DNA from: CALLPQ01 sp039819545
Lineage (GTDB): Bacteria; Pseudomonadota; Alphaproteobacteria; Caulobacterales; Parvularculaceae
NCBI GenBank assembly: GCA_039819545.1
Contig: JBCBRS010000018.1
Span: forward strand, 1 to 52,773
Direction of reading: 5' to 3'
DNA: 52,773 nt
Shown here: positions 8,994-18,311 of the stretch, piece by piece
How positions within the stretch are numbered: position 1 is the first letter of the stretch
Layout: each line of letters opens with the position of its first letter
Program-made: the position numbers and the translations under genes
The notes under the pieces: model-generated
What the model was told of the DNA's origin: nothing
Databases searched by the model: none
What the model saw: the letters and a program-made list of their open reading frames with translations, nothing else

Positions 8994-9692
8994 ATGACAG
9001 ACATCTCTTCATCCTACACAGAAATCTTTGATGATCCGGATCATGCTGCTCAGTATGCCGATGGCCCGGCGCGGTTTATGCCGGGCTATGAAGCGATGCA
9101 GCGGATGGTGAACGTCCTTCTGCGCGAGCGGACCCCTACCGACGCGCAGATTTTCGTGCATGGTGCCGGCGGCGGGGCGGAGATTGCTCTTTTTGCAGCG
9201 GAAAATCCGGGCTGGCGCTTTCTGGGTGTTGAACCCGCCAAGGCCATGCTTACCGAAGCGGCGGCGCGTCTCCAGCCCCTGGGCACGCGCGTCGCGTACC
9301 ATCACGGTTTTGCCGAAGACGCCCCCGATGGCCCGTTTGACGGGGCCACAAGTCTTTTGACCTTGCACTTTATTGACGCAGAGGCGCGGCGGCAAACGAT
9401 CGCGCAGATCGTGCGCCGTCTAAAACCGGGCGCGCCGTTTGTGTGCGCCCATGTGAGCTTTGCGCAAGACAGCGCGCACCGTGATCAATGGCTGGACCGC
9501 CATCAGGCTTTCTCGACGCTATCGGGGATGGACCCGAAACACGCCGCCGAGGGGCGCAGCGTTATCAGTGACGATATCTTCGCGCTTGATCCGCAGGCGG
9601 ATGAAGACATCCTGCGCGCCGGTGGCCTCACAGACGTAACCCAGTTTTATGCGGCCTTCACCTGGCGCGGCTGGGTTGGTTACGCCCCCTGA
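8994..9692 (+). CDS. Class I SAM-dependent methyltransferase
   Basis: A 232-residue protein; ATG 8994 is chosen because the 17 in-frame residues upstream are not conserved-looking. The SAM-binding motif is partly unusual: IFVHGAGGGAEI near residue 52, then an acidic loop GVEPAK. Post-motifs are PFDGATSLLTLHF and LKPGAPFVCAH. This resembles ubiE/SmtA-like small-molecule methyltransferases. It begins 57 bp after the glycosyltransferase, so it may end the same transcript, but its substrate need not be a glycan. Confidence 0.75.
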   Translation: MTDISSSYTEIFDDPDHAAQYADGPARFMPGYEAMQRMVNVLLRERTPTDAQIFVHGAGGGAEIALFAAENPGWRFLGVEPAKAMLTEAAARLQPLGTRVAYHHGFAEDAPDGPFDGATSLLTLHFIDAEARRQTIAQIVRRLKPGAPFVCAHVSFAQDSAHRDQWLDRHQAFSTLSGMDPKHAAEGRSVISDDIFALDPQADEDILRAGGLTDVTQFYAAFTWRGWVGYAP

Positions 9693-9780
9693 TCCGTGGG
9701 CGGAAACGGACGGCAGGTTTCGGACGTCATCCTTGGCAGACGGGTTCTGCACTGCGAAACCCTCCGCTAGATTTCACCCC

Positions 9781-10734
9781 ATGCTGGACCGAATCCTTTG
9801 TGAGACCGCCATGGTCAACCGCGACCCCGCCTATGACGGGCGGTTTTTCGTGGGCGTGCGCACCACAGGTATCTATTGCCGTCCGGTGTGCCGCGTGCGT
9901 CAGCCTTTCCTGCGCAATGTCGATTTTTACCCCACCGCCGCCGCGGCCGAAGCGGCGGGCTTACGCCCCTGTTTGCGCTGCCGCCCGGAAACGGCGCCCT
10001 TCTGCCCGGCATGGCAGGGAACACGCTCCACCACGGCCCGCGCATTGCGCCTGATCGAAAAAGGGGCGCTCGATGGTGGCACCGTGCCTGCCCTGGCCGA
10101 ACGACTGGGCGTGGGCCCGCGCCATCTGGCGCGTCTTTTCGCGGACCATGTGGGCGCCTCCCCGTTACAGGTGGCGCGCACCTTGCGGGTTCAGCGGGCA
10201 AAACGCCTGCTTCACCGCGGGGGCATTTCGCTCAAACAGATTGCAGCAGAGGCAGGCTTTGGCAGTGTACGGAGCATGAATGCTGCGTTTCAACAGCTTT
10301 ACGCTCGGCCTCCCTCAGCCTTTCAGCCCACCGCACCTCAGTTCACCGTACCGTCGAACACACCCGAGACTCACTCTCGGGCAAAGGAAAAGACAAAATC
10401 AGGAGCCTTCAGGAAAAAGCCGCGCGCTTTAGCGCTTTGCATCAAGCTGACCAGCCGCTCGTCCTCACCAATGTCTGGGATGCGGGCAGTGCCAAAGCGG
10501 TGGCCGCCGCCGGTGCTTCAGCCCTTGCCACCAGCAGCTGGGCTATCGCCGCCGCCCACGGCTATGAAGATGGTGAGGCGCTGCCCCTTGCTCTTGCCAT
10601 TGCAACCGTTGAGCGGATTGCACGGACGAGCCCCTTGCCGGTTAGCGCCGATATTGAAGGCGGCTATGGCGACACGCCGCAAGACGCGGCACGGACACTG
10701 CAACATTTTATGGATGCCGGGGTGGTGGGCATAA
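9781..10734 (+). pseudogene. Ada-type methylphosphotriester sensor/AraC regulator, 3' end degenerate
   Basis: From ATG 9781 the first ~85 residues form an Ada zinc domain with Cys ligands in GIYCRPVC and CLRC, the fold that accepts methyl groups from DNA phosphotriesters. Residues about 85-185 are an AraC-type double helix-turn-helix ending GFGSVRSMNAAF. This pairing is typical of Ada/AdaA and Ada-AlkA fusions. After about residue 185 similarity stops: the frame turns Pro/Ser/Arg-rich and overlaps the next gene by 337 bp in another frame. The AlkA or methyltransferase half appears lost. A short AdaA-like functional product is still possible. Confidence 0.7.
10363..10381 (+). other. Hairpin immediately 5' of the isocitrate lyase-family gene
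   Basis: A perfect 7-bp stem (CCCGAGA, loop CTCAC, TCTCGGG) ends at the G that begins GCAAAGGA, the likely Shine-Dalgarno of the next gene. No T-run follows, so it is not a classical terminator. It lies inside the degenerate end of the Ada reading frame. Confidence 0.5.
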
Positions 10735-11165
10735 ATTTCGAAGACCGCCGGGTGCATGGACCTGGCCTGTTTGACATGGACGAACACGCAAGCCGTATCG
10801 CCGCCATGCGCGCCGTGGCCGACAAGGGGGGCATCGCGATCTTTATCAATGCGCGGACGGATATATTTTTCGGCGGTGCTGGGAATACACGCCGCGCGGC
10901 TCTCATGGATGAGGCCATCGCACGGGCACACGCTTATGCGGCGGCAGGGGCCAATGGTCTGTTTGTCCCCGGACTAAGCGAGCCGGACTTAATCCGCGAT
11001 TTGTGTGCGCGTGTCTGCCTGCCCGTCAACATCATGATGTCAGCCGACACACCATCCACAGCCGACCTTGCACGGTTGGGTGTGCGCCGGATGAGTACGG
11101 GCCCGGGCACATATCTGGCAGCAATGGCGTCTGTGACCCAATCCGTGGAGCGGATGGATTCTTAG
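10398..11165 (+). CDS. Isocitrate lyase/PEP mutase-family protein with non-canonical start
   Basis: About 255 residues. The family N-terminus is clear (SLQEKAARFSALH, then LTNVWDAGSAKAVAAAGA) and is followed by the metal-site segment SADIEGGYGD and later INARTD and NIMMS. Members cleave or mutate C-C or C-P bonds in oxaloacetate-type acids. No ATG/GTG/TTG exists where the protein should begin; the codon there is ATC at 10398, with AAGGA at good spacing upstream. The frame is open further 5' through the Ada gene. TTG 10437 would delete conserved residues. It could be a fusion, a mutated start, or rare ATC initiation. Confidence 0.72.
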   Translation: MRSLQEKAARFSALHQADQPLVLTNVWDAGSAKAVAAAGASALATSSWAIAAAHGYEDGEALPLALAIATVERIARTSPLPVSADIEGGYGDTPQDAARTLQHFMDAGVVGINFEDRRVHGPGLFDMDEHASRIAAMRAVADKGGIAIFINARTDIFFGGAGNTRRAALMDEAIARAHAYAAAGANGLFVPGLSEPDLIRDLCARVCLPVNIMMSADTPSTADLARLGVRRMSTGPGTYLAAMASVTQSVERMDS

Positions 11166-11310
11166 AACAACAGGTTTTGCGGCCTCAAGGCCTCACTGCC
11201 AGATCCTGTGCTGATGGCGCCGATGCAAGCCTGGATCAGGTCGTCCTCCTCCCGTCCTGCTACCATTGGCACCCCTTCAAAACGGGGGCGTGGGCTGCTA
11301 CATGCCCCCC

Positions 11311-12276
11311 ATGACAACATTGATTGACAAGACCGGTCTTGCGGAGGGTGCCGCCAAATTACGCCATCCGGAAAAGGCCCGGCGGCCCGATACGCCCATC
11401 CTGCGCAAGCCAGCCTGGATCCGCGTCAAGGCGCCGGTTTCCCAGGGCTTTCGCGCGACCTCCAAGATTGTCCACGACAAGGGCCTGCACACGGTCTGTG
11501 AGGAAGCGGCGTGCCCAAATATTGGCGAGTGCTGGGACAAAAAGCACGCGACCATGATGATCATGGGCGACACCTGCACCCGGGCGTGCAGTTTCTGCAA
11601 CGTGAAGACCGGCAAACCCGCGCCGCTGGACCCGGAAGAACCGCGCAAGGTTGCCGAGGCCGTGGCCGAGATGGGCTTGCGCCATGTGGTCATCACCTCG
11701 GTGGACCGCGACGATCTGGCCGATGGCGGTGCCCAGCACTTTGCCGATGTGATCACGACAATCCGCGCGCACAATCCGGGCACCACGATTGAAATTCTAA
11801 CACCGGATTTTCTGCGTAAGGACGATGCCGCCGATGTGATCATTGATGCGCGGCCCGACGTTTTCAACCACAATCTGGAAACGGTGCCGCGTTTATACCT
11901 GTCGATACGGCCCGGCGCGCGCTATTTTCATTCTCTGCGCTTACTTGAGAAAGTTAAAGACCGTGATCCGGCGATGTTCACAAAATCAGGTCTCATGGTG
12001 GGGCTTGGTGAAAGCCGTGAAGAAGTCATGCAGGTGATGGATGATATGCGCTCGGCGGGGATCGATTTTCTGACCATCGGGCAATATCTACAGCCCACGC
12101 GCAAGCATGCGGCCATCGACCGGTTTGTCACGCCGGAGGAGTTTGCCTCCTATGAAGTGCTGGCCCGGTCCAAAGGCTTTTTGATGGTCTCATCCAGCCC
12201 GCTCACGCGGTCTTCATACCATGCTGATGCAGACTTTGAGAAACTTCAGGCAGCACGGCAGGCGGCAACCCGCTAG
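11311..12276 (+). CDS. lipA: Lipoyl synthase
   Basis: A 321-residue radical-SAM enzyme that inserts two sulfurs into protein-bound octanoate. The auxiliary [4Fe-4S] cluster motif CEEAACPNIGEC precedes the radical-SAM motif CTRACSFC, and the C-terminal TRSSYHAD supplies the Arg-Ser-Ser-Tyr-His signature. ATG 11311 is taken; ATG 11302 would add three residues. Lipoate is needed for the 2-oxoacid dehydrogenases and glycine cleavage. It is followed on the same strand by the GST and Coq10-like genes. Confidence 0.96.
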   Translation: MTTLIDKTGLAEGAAKLRHPEKARRPDTPILRKPAWIRVKAPVSQGFRATSKIVHDKGLHTVCEEAACPNIGECWDKKHATMMIMGDTCTRACSFCNVKTGKPAPLDPEEPRKVAEAVAEMGLRHVVITSVDRDDLADGGAQHFADVITTIRAHNPGTTIEILTPDFLRKDDAADVIIDARPDVFNHNLETVPRLYLSIRPGARYFHSLRLLEKVKDRDPAMFTKSGLMVGLGESREEVMQVMDDMRSAGIDFLTIGQYLQPTRKHAAIDRFVTPEEFASYEVLARSKGFLMVSSSPLTRSSYHADADFEKLQAARQAATR

Positions 12277-12328
12277 CCTGCCTATGTCCGTGAATTGATA
12301 TACGAACACTATTGAAAGCGATGCGGTA

Positions 12329-13021
12329 ATGACGTCTATCATTCTCTATGATCTTGCTGGCCATGATCAGGATGTGCGGTTTTCGCCGTTCTGCTGGCTG
12401 GCGAAATATGCCCTCAAGCACAAACAACAGCCGTTTGACACGATTGCCCTGGGGTTCCAGCCAAAGTCGAATTATCCGGACCCTGATTATGGAAAACTCC
12501 CGGTGATGAAGGCCGATGATGATCTGATCAGAGGCAGTGACAAGATCGTTGAGTGGCTTGATACAAATATCCGGGCCAACCCGCTGGTGGATGGTCAGGC
12601 GGGTGCCGCGCGGGTGGCGCAGGTGAATGACTTTCTGGGCAAGACGCTCTATCCGGCATTGGGCCCCTTCCTCTTTTACCGGGTCGCCAATGCCCTGGGC
12701 GAGGCCGACCGGGCCTATTTCGTGCCAGACCGCGAGGCACGGTTTGGCACCAAACTGGAGGCCATGGCCGAAGCGCCGGGCCAACAGGACAAAGCCAATG
12801 CCGCCATGGTGGCGCTCGCCAATCTGGTGGGCGACAAACCTTATCTCAGCGGCAATGTGCCCGCACTTGCCGATTATCTCGTCCTGGCGCCGTTTTTGTG
12901 GCAACGCTCCATCACGGGCGAAACACTTTATTCAATGCCCGACAAGACGGGCGCCTGGTTAGAGCGCATGCTCGACCTGTTTGATGGTTATGGCCACAAG
13001 GCCAAATGCGCCGGGTGCTGA
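12329..13021 (+). CDS. Glutathione S-transferase family protein
   Basis: A 230-residue protein. The N-terminal thioredoxin-like domain has the GST strand pattern IILYDL...SPFCWLAKYAL and the cis-Pro turn KLPVMKADDD, then an all-helical C-terminal domain with the N-capping region ALADYLVLAPFLW. The catalytic residue is not obvious, so class and substrate are undetermined. It lies 52 bp after lipA. Its stop is 8 bp before the preferred start of the Coq10-like gene. Confidence 0.8.
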   Translation: MTSIILYDLAGHDQDVRFSPFCWLAKYALKHKQQPFDTIALGFQPKSNYPDPDYGKLPVMKADDDLIRGSDKIVEWLDTNIRANPLVDGQAGAARVAQVNDFLGKTLYPALGPFLFYRVANALGEADRAYFVPDREARFGTKLEAMAEAPGQQDKANAAMVALANLVGDKPYLSGNVPALADYLVLAPFLWQRSITGETLYSMPDKTGAWLERMLDLFDGYGHKAKCAGC

Positions 13022-13029
13022 CGACCCCG

Positions 13030-13494
13030 ATGGCTCAGCGTGAACAATTCCATATCGTACCCTTTACCGCTGCCCAAATGTTCGATCTGGTGGCGGATAT
13101 TGAGACCTATCCGGCTTTCGTGCCTTATTGCACGGGTCTGCGGGTCCTGCGCCGCAAGGGCGAACCCGAGACGGCTGAAATTACCGCGCAAATGATCGTG
13201 CAGTACAAGATTTTCCGCGAACAATTCAAATGCCGTGTCCAGCTCGATCAGCCCAATCTCACTATCCATGTGGATTACGTGGAGGGTCCCATCCGTACCC
13301 TGAAAAACCGGTGGCGCTTTACGGACCTTGCTGAAGGGGGATCGCGCGTCGATTTTGCCATCGATTTTGAATTCAAATCCTTCGTCCTCCAGCAATTGAG
13401 CAACCGCGTCTTCGACAAGGCCTTTACCCATATGTCAGACGCATTTGTGACCCGCGCCCATGCGCTTTATACCCCCACCATAAGAACTGCCTGA
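13030..13494 (+). CDS. Coq10/RatA-like START-domain protein
   Basis: A 154-residue single-domain protein from ATG 13030; an in-frame start at 13006 would overlap the GST stop. The START/polyketide cyclase-like pattern is plain: FTAAQMFDLVADIETYPAFVPYC at the N-terminus, VDYVEGPIRTLKNRW in the middle and a C-terminal amphipathic helix. Homologues bind ubiquinone (Coq10) and are widely annotated as RatA-type toxins. In alphaproteobacteria it commonly lies near lipA, as here. A respiratory role is more likely than a toxin role. Confidence 0.85.
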   Translation: MAQREQFHIVPFTAAQMFDLVADIETYPAFVPYCTGLRVLRRKGEPETAEITAQMIVQYKIFREQFKCRVQLDQPNLTIHVDYVEGPIRTLKNRWRFTDLAEGGSRVDFAIDFEFKSFVLQQLSNRVFDKAFTHMSDAFVTRAHALYTPTIRTA

Positions 13495-13537
13495 GCGCTC
13501 CTTACCAACGGCGCCAGCAACGTTTTGGAGGCGCCAC

Positions 13538-14434
13538 GTGGTTGATATCGGGTTTATCGGTTTGGGTAATATGGGCGGGCCCATGGCCGCCAATCTGGCA
13601 AAGGCGGGCCACACGGTTTACGCCACCGACTTGTCTATTGCTGCCATCGACCGCGCGGTCGAGGCCGGGTGCCAGCGCGCGGACACGGTGGCGAGCGCCG
13701 TTGGCGATGCCGATGTGGTGGTGACCATGTTGCCCGCCGGGGCTCATGTGCGCTCGGTCTATCTGGACAAGTATGGCATTCTGGCGAATGCGCGGCCGGG
13801 CACGCTCCTCATAGATAGCTCAACCATTGATGTGCCCACCGCACGTGCGGTCAATGAGGCCGCGAGCGAAAAAAACTTTGCCATGGTCGACGCACCGGTC
13901 TCCGGCGGGGTGGCGGCGGCAACCGGCGGTACACTGACCTTTATGGTTGGCGGCAGCGAGGCGGCCTTTGGGCAGGCCACACCAATTTTGGAGGGGATGG
14001 GCAAAAATATCTTCCACGCGGGCGATGCCGGCAATGGGCAAGTGGCGAAAATCGCCAACAATATGCTTCTGGGCACCACCATGATTGCCACGTGTGAGGC
14101 ATTTCATCTGGCCGAGAAACTGGGTCTCGATGCACAGACATTTTTTGACATCGCGTCCACCGCCTCCGGCCAGTCCTGGTCCATGACAAGCTATTGCCCG
14201 GCGCCAGGGCCCGTGCCGGGTGCGCCCTCTACCCGCGATTATGCGCCCGGCTTTGCCGCCGCCATGATGCTCAAAGATATGCGCTTGGCACAGGAGGCCG
14301 CCCACAGCGCAAAAGCCCCCACGCCGCTGGGCGCCCAAGCCGAAGCGCTCTACGCCCTCATGGAAAGCAGCGGCCATGACCATCTTGATTTTTCCGGCGT
14401 CATGAAACTGATCAATGGGACACTGATGAAATAG
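13538..14434 (+). CDS. mmsB: 3-hydroxyisobutyrate dehydrogenase
   Basis: A 298-residue beta-hydroxyacid dehydrogenase. The GTG start has GGAGG 7 nt upstream. The NAD-binding motif is IGFIGLGNMGGPMA at the N-terminus, the substrate loop DAPVSGGVAAATGGTL lies near residue 115, and the catalytic Lys is in GNGQVAKIANNM near residue 170. It oxidises 3-hydroxyisobutyrate to methylmalonate semialdehyde in valine breakdown. Other valine genes are not in the window, so a related hydroxyacid substrate is possible. Confidence 0.88.
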   Translation: MVDIGFIGLGNMGGPMAANLAKAGHTVYATDLSIAAIDRAVEAGCQRADTVASAVGDADVVVTMLPAGAHVRSVYLDKYGILANARPGTLLIDSSTIDVPTARAVNEAASEKNFAMVDAPVSGGVAAATGGTLTFMVGGSEAAFGQATPILEGMGKNIFHAGDAGNGQVAKIANNMLLGTTMIATCEAFHLAEKLGLDAQTFFDIASTASGQSWSMTSYCPAPGPVPGAPSTRDYAPGFAAAMMLKDMRLAQEAAHSAKAPTPLGAQAEALYALMESSGHDHLDFSGVMKLINGTLMK

Positions 14435-14437
14435 GCC

Positions 14438-15676
14438 CTACGTCGCAGAACGCGCTTGAAGGCGCGATCGAATAGTCTTGGCACCAATAACGGTATTCAA
14501 CGGTAATCCTGCGAGGCCGGGTGCTGGTGCAATCATCAGATGACTGAGCGCGATGGTGTCTGCATAAAGTTTGCTAAGCACCGGGTGATCACCGGCGGCG
14601 CAGGAATCGAGCACGCTAGGGTAATGCTCGGCTTCGGCACTTGATGTGCGGTGCCCTTCCCAAAGACCCCGGACATTTTCGATTTCATGCAATACGCCCG
14701 GCGAATAGGCCGCAAAGGCATTATCATAGGCGATTTTCAGCGCGTACTGATGATCGCCCTGGCGAATATCGAGAGACATGGCAAGGGGTCTGTCACCGGT
14801 TGGCAAGCCCAGCACCGTGCGTGTCATGACGAGCGTTCCGTTATTGTGCGCAGCCTTGACCATGCCGCGAAAAAACCGCCCATCAACCGGGTCGGCAAGA
14901 ATAGACGTTCCCGCCTCCCCTTTCCAGCTTTCGTGTTCCAGCGTTAGAAAACCATCAAACCAGGGCGCCGTCTCATGGCCGCGCGCCAGTCTCTCGTGGC
15001 GCAAGGGGCCCATGGCGGATAGCTTTCGCCGCTTCGCCCGCAGTTTTTTGAGCGATTGCGCAGAAAAACGCGTTCCGAGATAGTCGTCGAAGGACTGATT
15101 GATCCGTTTGGGGAAGATCATAGCGGGCCGGGTCGCGGCTCGCACATCGTGGACGGCAATGCCCCGCGCCACCGCCGCCGCATGCAGGGCTCGCCTGAAC
15201 GCCCCGTCACGGCGCAGCAGTGGCAGACTGAGCGCAAGTCCGCGCGGTTTAGCCTGGCCAAGCCAGGTCAAGAGCACCGCGCAAACGGGCTCTAATACAC
15301 CGGGATCAATCAAGGGTTCGGCCAAAAACCGATGCCGCCAGTGGACACTCTGATAGTGAGGAAAAGGAAGGCGCCCCAGTCGCTGCACGCGTTCAACAGG
15401 CAAAAAAGCAACCAGTCGATTACCGCACCAGACCTCAAGACTGCGCGCCGGTGGTGCCGAACGGGCGCTGCGAAGGTCGATCAGGCCAAGGCCAATCATC
15501 GCACTGAAAAATGGATTGGCAGCCGGGTCTGCCGCGGCAAGACTGTCCAACGCGCTACCAAGCTTTGCCACATGATCCGCCGTCAGATCATGCGTTTCAA
15601 TGCGCAGGCCGTCTGCAGACGCACCATCGCGCGCAAAGCCGTCCGCGGCGCGATCAGCTGTCGCCGGTGCCCCCAT
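14438..15676 (-). CDS. FemAB/GNAT-like acyltransferase (Acetyltransf_6, CelD-like)
   Basis: About 412 residues from ATG 15676, which has AAGGA 8 nt upstream; longer in-frame starts run into the upstream gene. The layout (N-terminal FFSAMIGLG and WCGNRLVAFLPVERV, C-terminal acyl-CoA fold with LEHESWKG and ALKIAYDNAFAAYSPGVLHEI) matches the acyltransferase group annotated as cellulose-biosynthesis CelD/BcsL or FemAB-like. It overlaps the HhH gene by 23 bp, indicating an operon. Substrate unknown. Confidence 0.75.
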   Translation of the reverse strand: MGAPATADRAADGFARDGASADGLRIETHDLTADHVAKLGSALDSLAAADPAANPFFSAMIGLGLIDLRSARSAPPARSLEVWCGNRLVAFLPVERVQRLGRLPFPHYQSVHWRHRFLAEPLIDPGVLEPVCAVLLTWLGQAKPRGLALSLPLLRRDGAFRRALHAAAVARGIAVHDVRAATRPAMIFPKRINQSFDDYLGTRFSAQSLKKLRAKRRKLSAMGPLRHERLARGHETAPWFDGFLTLEHESWKGEAGTSILADPVDGRFFRGMVKAAHNNGTLVMTRTVLGLPTGDRPLAMSLDIRQGDHQYALKIAYDNAFAAYSPGVLHEIENVRGLWEGHRTSSAEAEHYPSVLDSCAAGDHPVLSKLYADTIALSHLMIAPAPGLAGLPLNTVIGAKTIRSRLQARSAT

Positions 15677-16343
15677 CTTTTGGTTCCTTCTGCTCGCCAT
15701 TGCGGTAGGACGAGGGGGTCTCACCTTTATCGTAGCGTGTGGCAAATTCCGTCTCGCCGCCTGCCTTCAGGGTTTGTGCCTGGTTTATCCAGTCTTCTCG
15801 GTCAATCCGGCCCGGAAACTGCAGGCGTTGGTCAACCCACGCCACATGGCTGCGATCCCAATCGGCAATCTGGCGAAAATAAAAGACACCAAGCGAGTTG
15901 AGCAATTTCTCGATGGCTGGGCCGATGCCTTTGATCTTTTTCAAGTCATCGGCGGGACCTTCCGTGGGCGTATCGAGAAGAAGGGGCGCGGCAGCACCGG
16001 TTTGTGCCGCCGGTGTCTCAGGGTTCGCAGATTGTGGGGTCCTCTTTGGCTCTGGCTCTGGCTCTATTTCCGCTTTTGGCGAGGATAACCCCGAGAGAGC
16101 CGCAACCGGTTCTGACACCACCGCATCGGTTTGCTTTTCATCACCAGGCTGATTATTGACCCCCACCTCAGGTGTGCCATAGGCCGCCTGCGAGGCGACT
16201 GTTCTTGTATTGCCAATCGGCTGGCGCGTATCGGCACCCACCGTAACCACGCGCTGGCGATGCCAGATCCACCAGCCGAGCGCGAGGCCAAGCAGAAAGG
16301 CCAGAAGAAGCAGAAGCCACATATGTATCGCTAACCATGCCAT
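15654..16343 (-). CDS. Membrane-anchored helix-hairpin-helix protein
   Basis: A 229-residue protein with AAGGAT 8 nt upstream of the ATG. Residues about 5-28 form one transmembrane helix (MWLLLLLAFLLGLALGWWIW). A low-complexity Pro/Glu/Ala linker follows, then a helix-hairpin-helix near residues 130-185 with DDLKKIKGIGPAIEKLL. Similar short HhH tails occur in proteobacterial NuoE-related and OmpA-neighbour proteins. The HhH may bind nucleic acid or protein. It sits between the OmpA gene (59 bp upstream) and the acyltransferase. Confidence 0.65.
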   Translation of the reverse strand: MAWLAIHMWLLLLLAFLLGLALGWWIWHRQRVVTVGADTRQPIGNTRTVASQAAYGTPEVGVNNQPGDEKQTDAVVSEPVAALSGLSSPKAEIEPEPEPKRTPQSANPETPAAQTGAAAPLLLDTPTEGPADDLKKIKGIGPAIEKLLNSLGVFYFRQIADWDRSHVAWVDQRLQFPGRIDREDWINQAQTLKAGGETEFATRYDKGETPSSYRNGEQKEPKDGGTGDS

Positions 16344-16402
16344 CGCGACGATCCTTTCTTGTTGCCTGCGCCTCGGGGCTTGCTCCCGGCGCTGCCAGTC
16401 CC

Positions 16403-17884
16403 TTAACGCTCAATCGTAAAGTCAATCCGCCGGTTTTTCGCCCGGCCCGTCGGCGTATCATTATCGGCAAGGGGCCGGGTCTCACCAAAGCCACGGGCGG
16501 TAAGCTGCGCCGACTCTACACCATAATCGGTTAGCCATGTGGCCACCGCCTGGGCCCGCGCCTCGCTGAGCCGTTGGTTCAGGTTAGCGGCTCCCACACT
16601 GTCCGTATGCCCAGCAATAGTAATTTGAAAGGCCTCGCACTGGCGGGCCGCAACACCCAGTCGGGTGAGCACCAGCATGCTGTCCGGCAGGATGGCGGCA
16701 CTGGCATTAGCAAAGCGGATCGAGCGTGCCTGCATCGCCTCATCAAACAGGCGCTGACACGCATCGGCATCGTCCACCGCCGCCAGGGCTGCAAAATCAA
16801 TATCCATGGTGACGTCATAGCCGGATCGTTCCAATGCTTTTTCCGCGCTATCGAGCCGGTCGAGGAGCGCGATGTCTTGCGCTGTTCCGGTCAGAATGGC
16901 CGTCCGGTCACGGAGCATAAGAGAAGCGCTGTCGAACGGCGCCATCAATCCGGCTAGGGTGACGGCGGCATCAACCCAGGGCCCAAGCTGATCGCCTTCG
17001 GGCATCCCGCGCGCCAGCGTTAGCGTGTCAATCACCCCGTCGCCAGACAGCGCGTCGGCGACGGTCACGAGCCGCGCACGGGCATCGTCATCCGGCACAA
17101 AGCCGTTAAGGGTGACGGGCCCGCTGCGGTCCGGTTTTTCGATCGTTAGTGTGTACGGTGTTTCTTTCGGCGCCAGCGCGATATTGGTGGACCCGGTAAA
17201 GCCCTCTGGCAAGGCGGCCATGACGGCGCGCGCTGCCGCGCGCTGTTGCGGCACCCGCGCCAATCCGGTGAGGGTAAACCGCGTCCCGTTGGCAGAAATT
17301 TTGCCCCGCTCCAACGTGCCGAGGGCATCAAGGCTTGCCCGCACCGCACCCAGCCAGTCCCCCGCCGGGGCATCGGGGCCAACGCTTTGCTGGTCCAAGA
17401 GCGCCTTATCCGCGCCAGCACCGCCGCTGAGATCAGGCCAGATCGAGGCGGCATGGTCCATAACCGCGCGGCGCACCACGTCGCTGGGCACCAGACCGGC
17501 AAGGGTCAGGTCACCCCCATCACGGGTTGCCGACCAGATAAAGGGCGCCGGCGGGGCAGGATCGACAACCAACAGATCGTCGGCGTGCACCACGGTGACG
17601 CCGCCCCGGGCAATACCGCCAGCACCGGCAGCGTTGCGCACCGTCTCAATGGCGCGGTCGCGAAACCCTTCAGAGGGCACGGTGCCGCGCAGACGCGCAG
17701 CCTGCCCATCCATGGAAACCTCAACGCCCGTGAAGCCGGCAGCGCCAAGCCTTGCCGTGGCCCGCGCCTGAAGCTGGCGTTCGTGCTGGCTGGCGCTGCC
17801 CGGTAGGAGGCCGGAATAAATAGCTACGCCTCCATACAGGACAAAAAGGATGGCAGCGACCATCAGCTTGCTGCTTGTTGACAT
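16403..17884 (-). CDS. OmpA-family protein with BON-type repeats
   Basis: A 493-residue protein with GGAGGGGG close to the start. One N-terminal membrane helix (residues about 8-28) is followed by about four BON-like repeats (for example MDGQAARLRGTVPSEG, GGDLTLAGLVPSD, TRFTLTGLAR, GPVTLNGFVPDD). The C-terminal ~110 residues are an OmpA peptidoglycan-binding domain with IAGHTDSVGAANLNQRLSEAR and GFGETRPLADNDTPTGRAKNRRID. It likely tethers an inner-membrane or periplasmic assembly to the wall. First gene of a three-gene leftward operon. Confidence 0.88.
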   Translation of the reverse strand: MSTSSKLMVAAILFVLYGGVAIYSGLLPGSASQHERQLQARATARLGAAGFTGVEVSMDGQAARLRGTVPSEGFRDRAIETVRNAAGAGGIARGGVTVVHADDLLVVDPAPPAPFIWSATRDGGDLTLAGLVPSDVVRRAVMDHAASIWPDLSGGAGADKALLDQQSVGPDAPAGDWLGAVRASLDALGTLERGKISANGTRFTLTGLARVPQQRAAARAVMAALPEGFTGSTNIALAPKETPYTLTIEKPDRSGPVTLNGFVPDDDARARLVTVADALSGDGVIDTLTLARGMPEGDQLGPWVDAAVTLAGLMAPFDSASLMLRDRTAILTGTAQDIALLDRLDSAEKALERSGYDVTMDIDFAALAAVDDADACQRLFDEAMQARSIRFANASAAILPDSMLVLTRLGVAARQCEAFQITIAGHTDSVGAANLNQRLSEARAQAVATWLTDYGVESAQLTARGFGETRPLADNDTPTGRAKNRRIDFTIER

Positions 17885-18311
17885 GCTTGCCCCCTCCTCG
17901 CGGCACCGCAGGCCGCGTGCTTAGCGCTTGATACCGGCTCTGACAAAATTCTGAAGCTGGCGCTACCAACAGCCGAAAACGTGACCGGGTTTTCCCTAAA
18001 AAGTCAATAATTACAATTTATTGATCACCAAAGGCGAATTTTAGGCAATGCGCGTGATTTCACGCACGCCCCGTCTTCGCGTTTCGCCGCCTTAAAGGGC
18101 ACGCATAGCAAGGGAGAAAGGGATGCACCGCAAGCCCCCGGTCCCCGTATGAGTTTTGACAAGGCCCCGAAACTGTGGCCTGAACCCCCCATGCTCCCCC
18201 ATGCTACCGGGGCAATTGCGAACCGTTTTCAGCTTTTGCCCAGGGCTCCAACGCTGTTTTCCATTGCCGGTGATCGCGCATGCGCGCCTCACCCAACCGC
18301 CCGAGGCTTTT
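17885..18311. promoter_or_regulatory. Divergent intergenic region, OmpA/malate synthase
   Basis: 427 bp without a gene. An A+T-rich patch at about 17990-18045 suits promoters. A perfect palindrome GCGTGA-TT-TCACGC occupies 18052-18065 and is a candidate operator for either gene. GAGG lies 5 nt before the malate synthase ATG. No known regulator site is recognised. Confidence 0.45.

Noticed and set aside
10398..11165. Calling the gene true isocitrate lyase (aceA) to pair with malate synthase
   Set aside because: It is only about 255 residues and lacks the KKCGH active-site motif; it belongs to the wider PEP mutase-like family.
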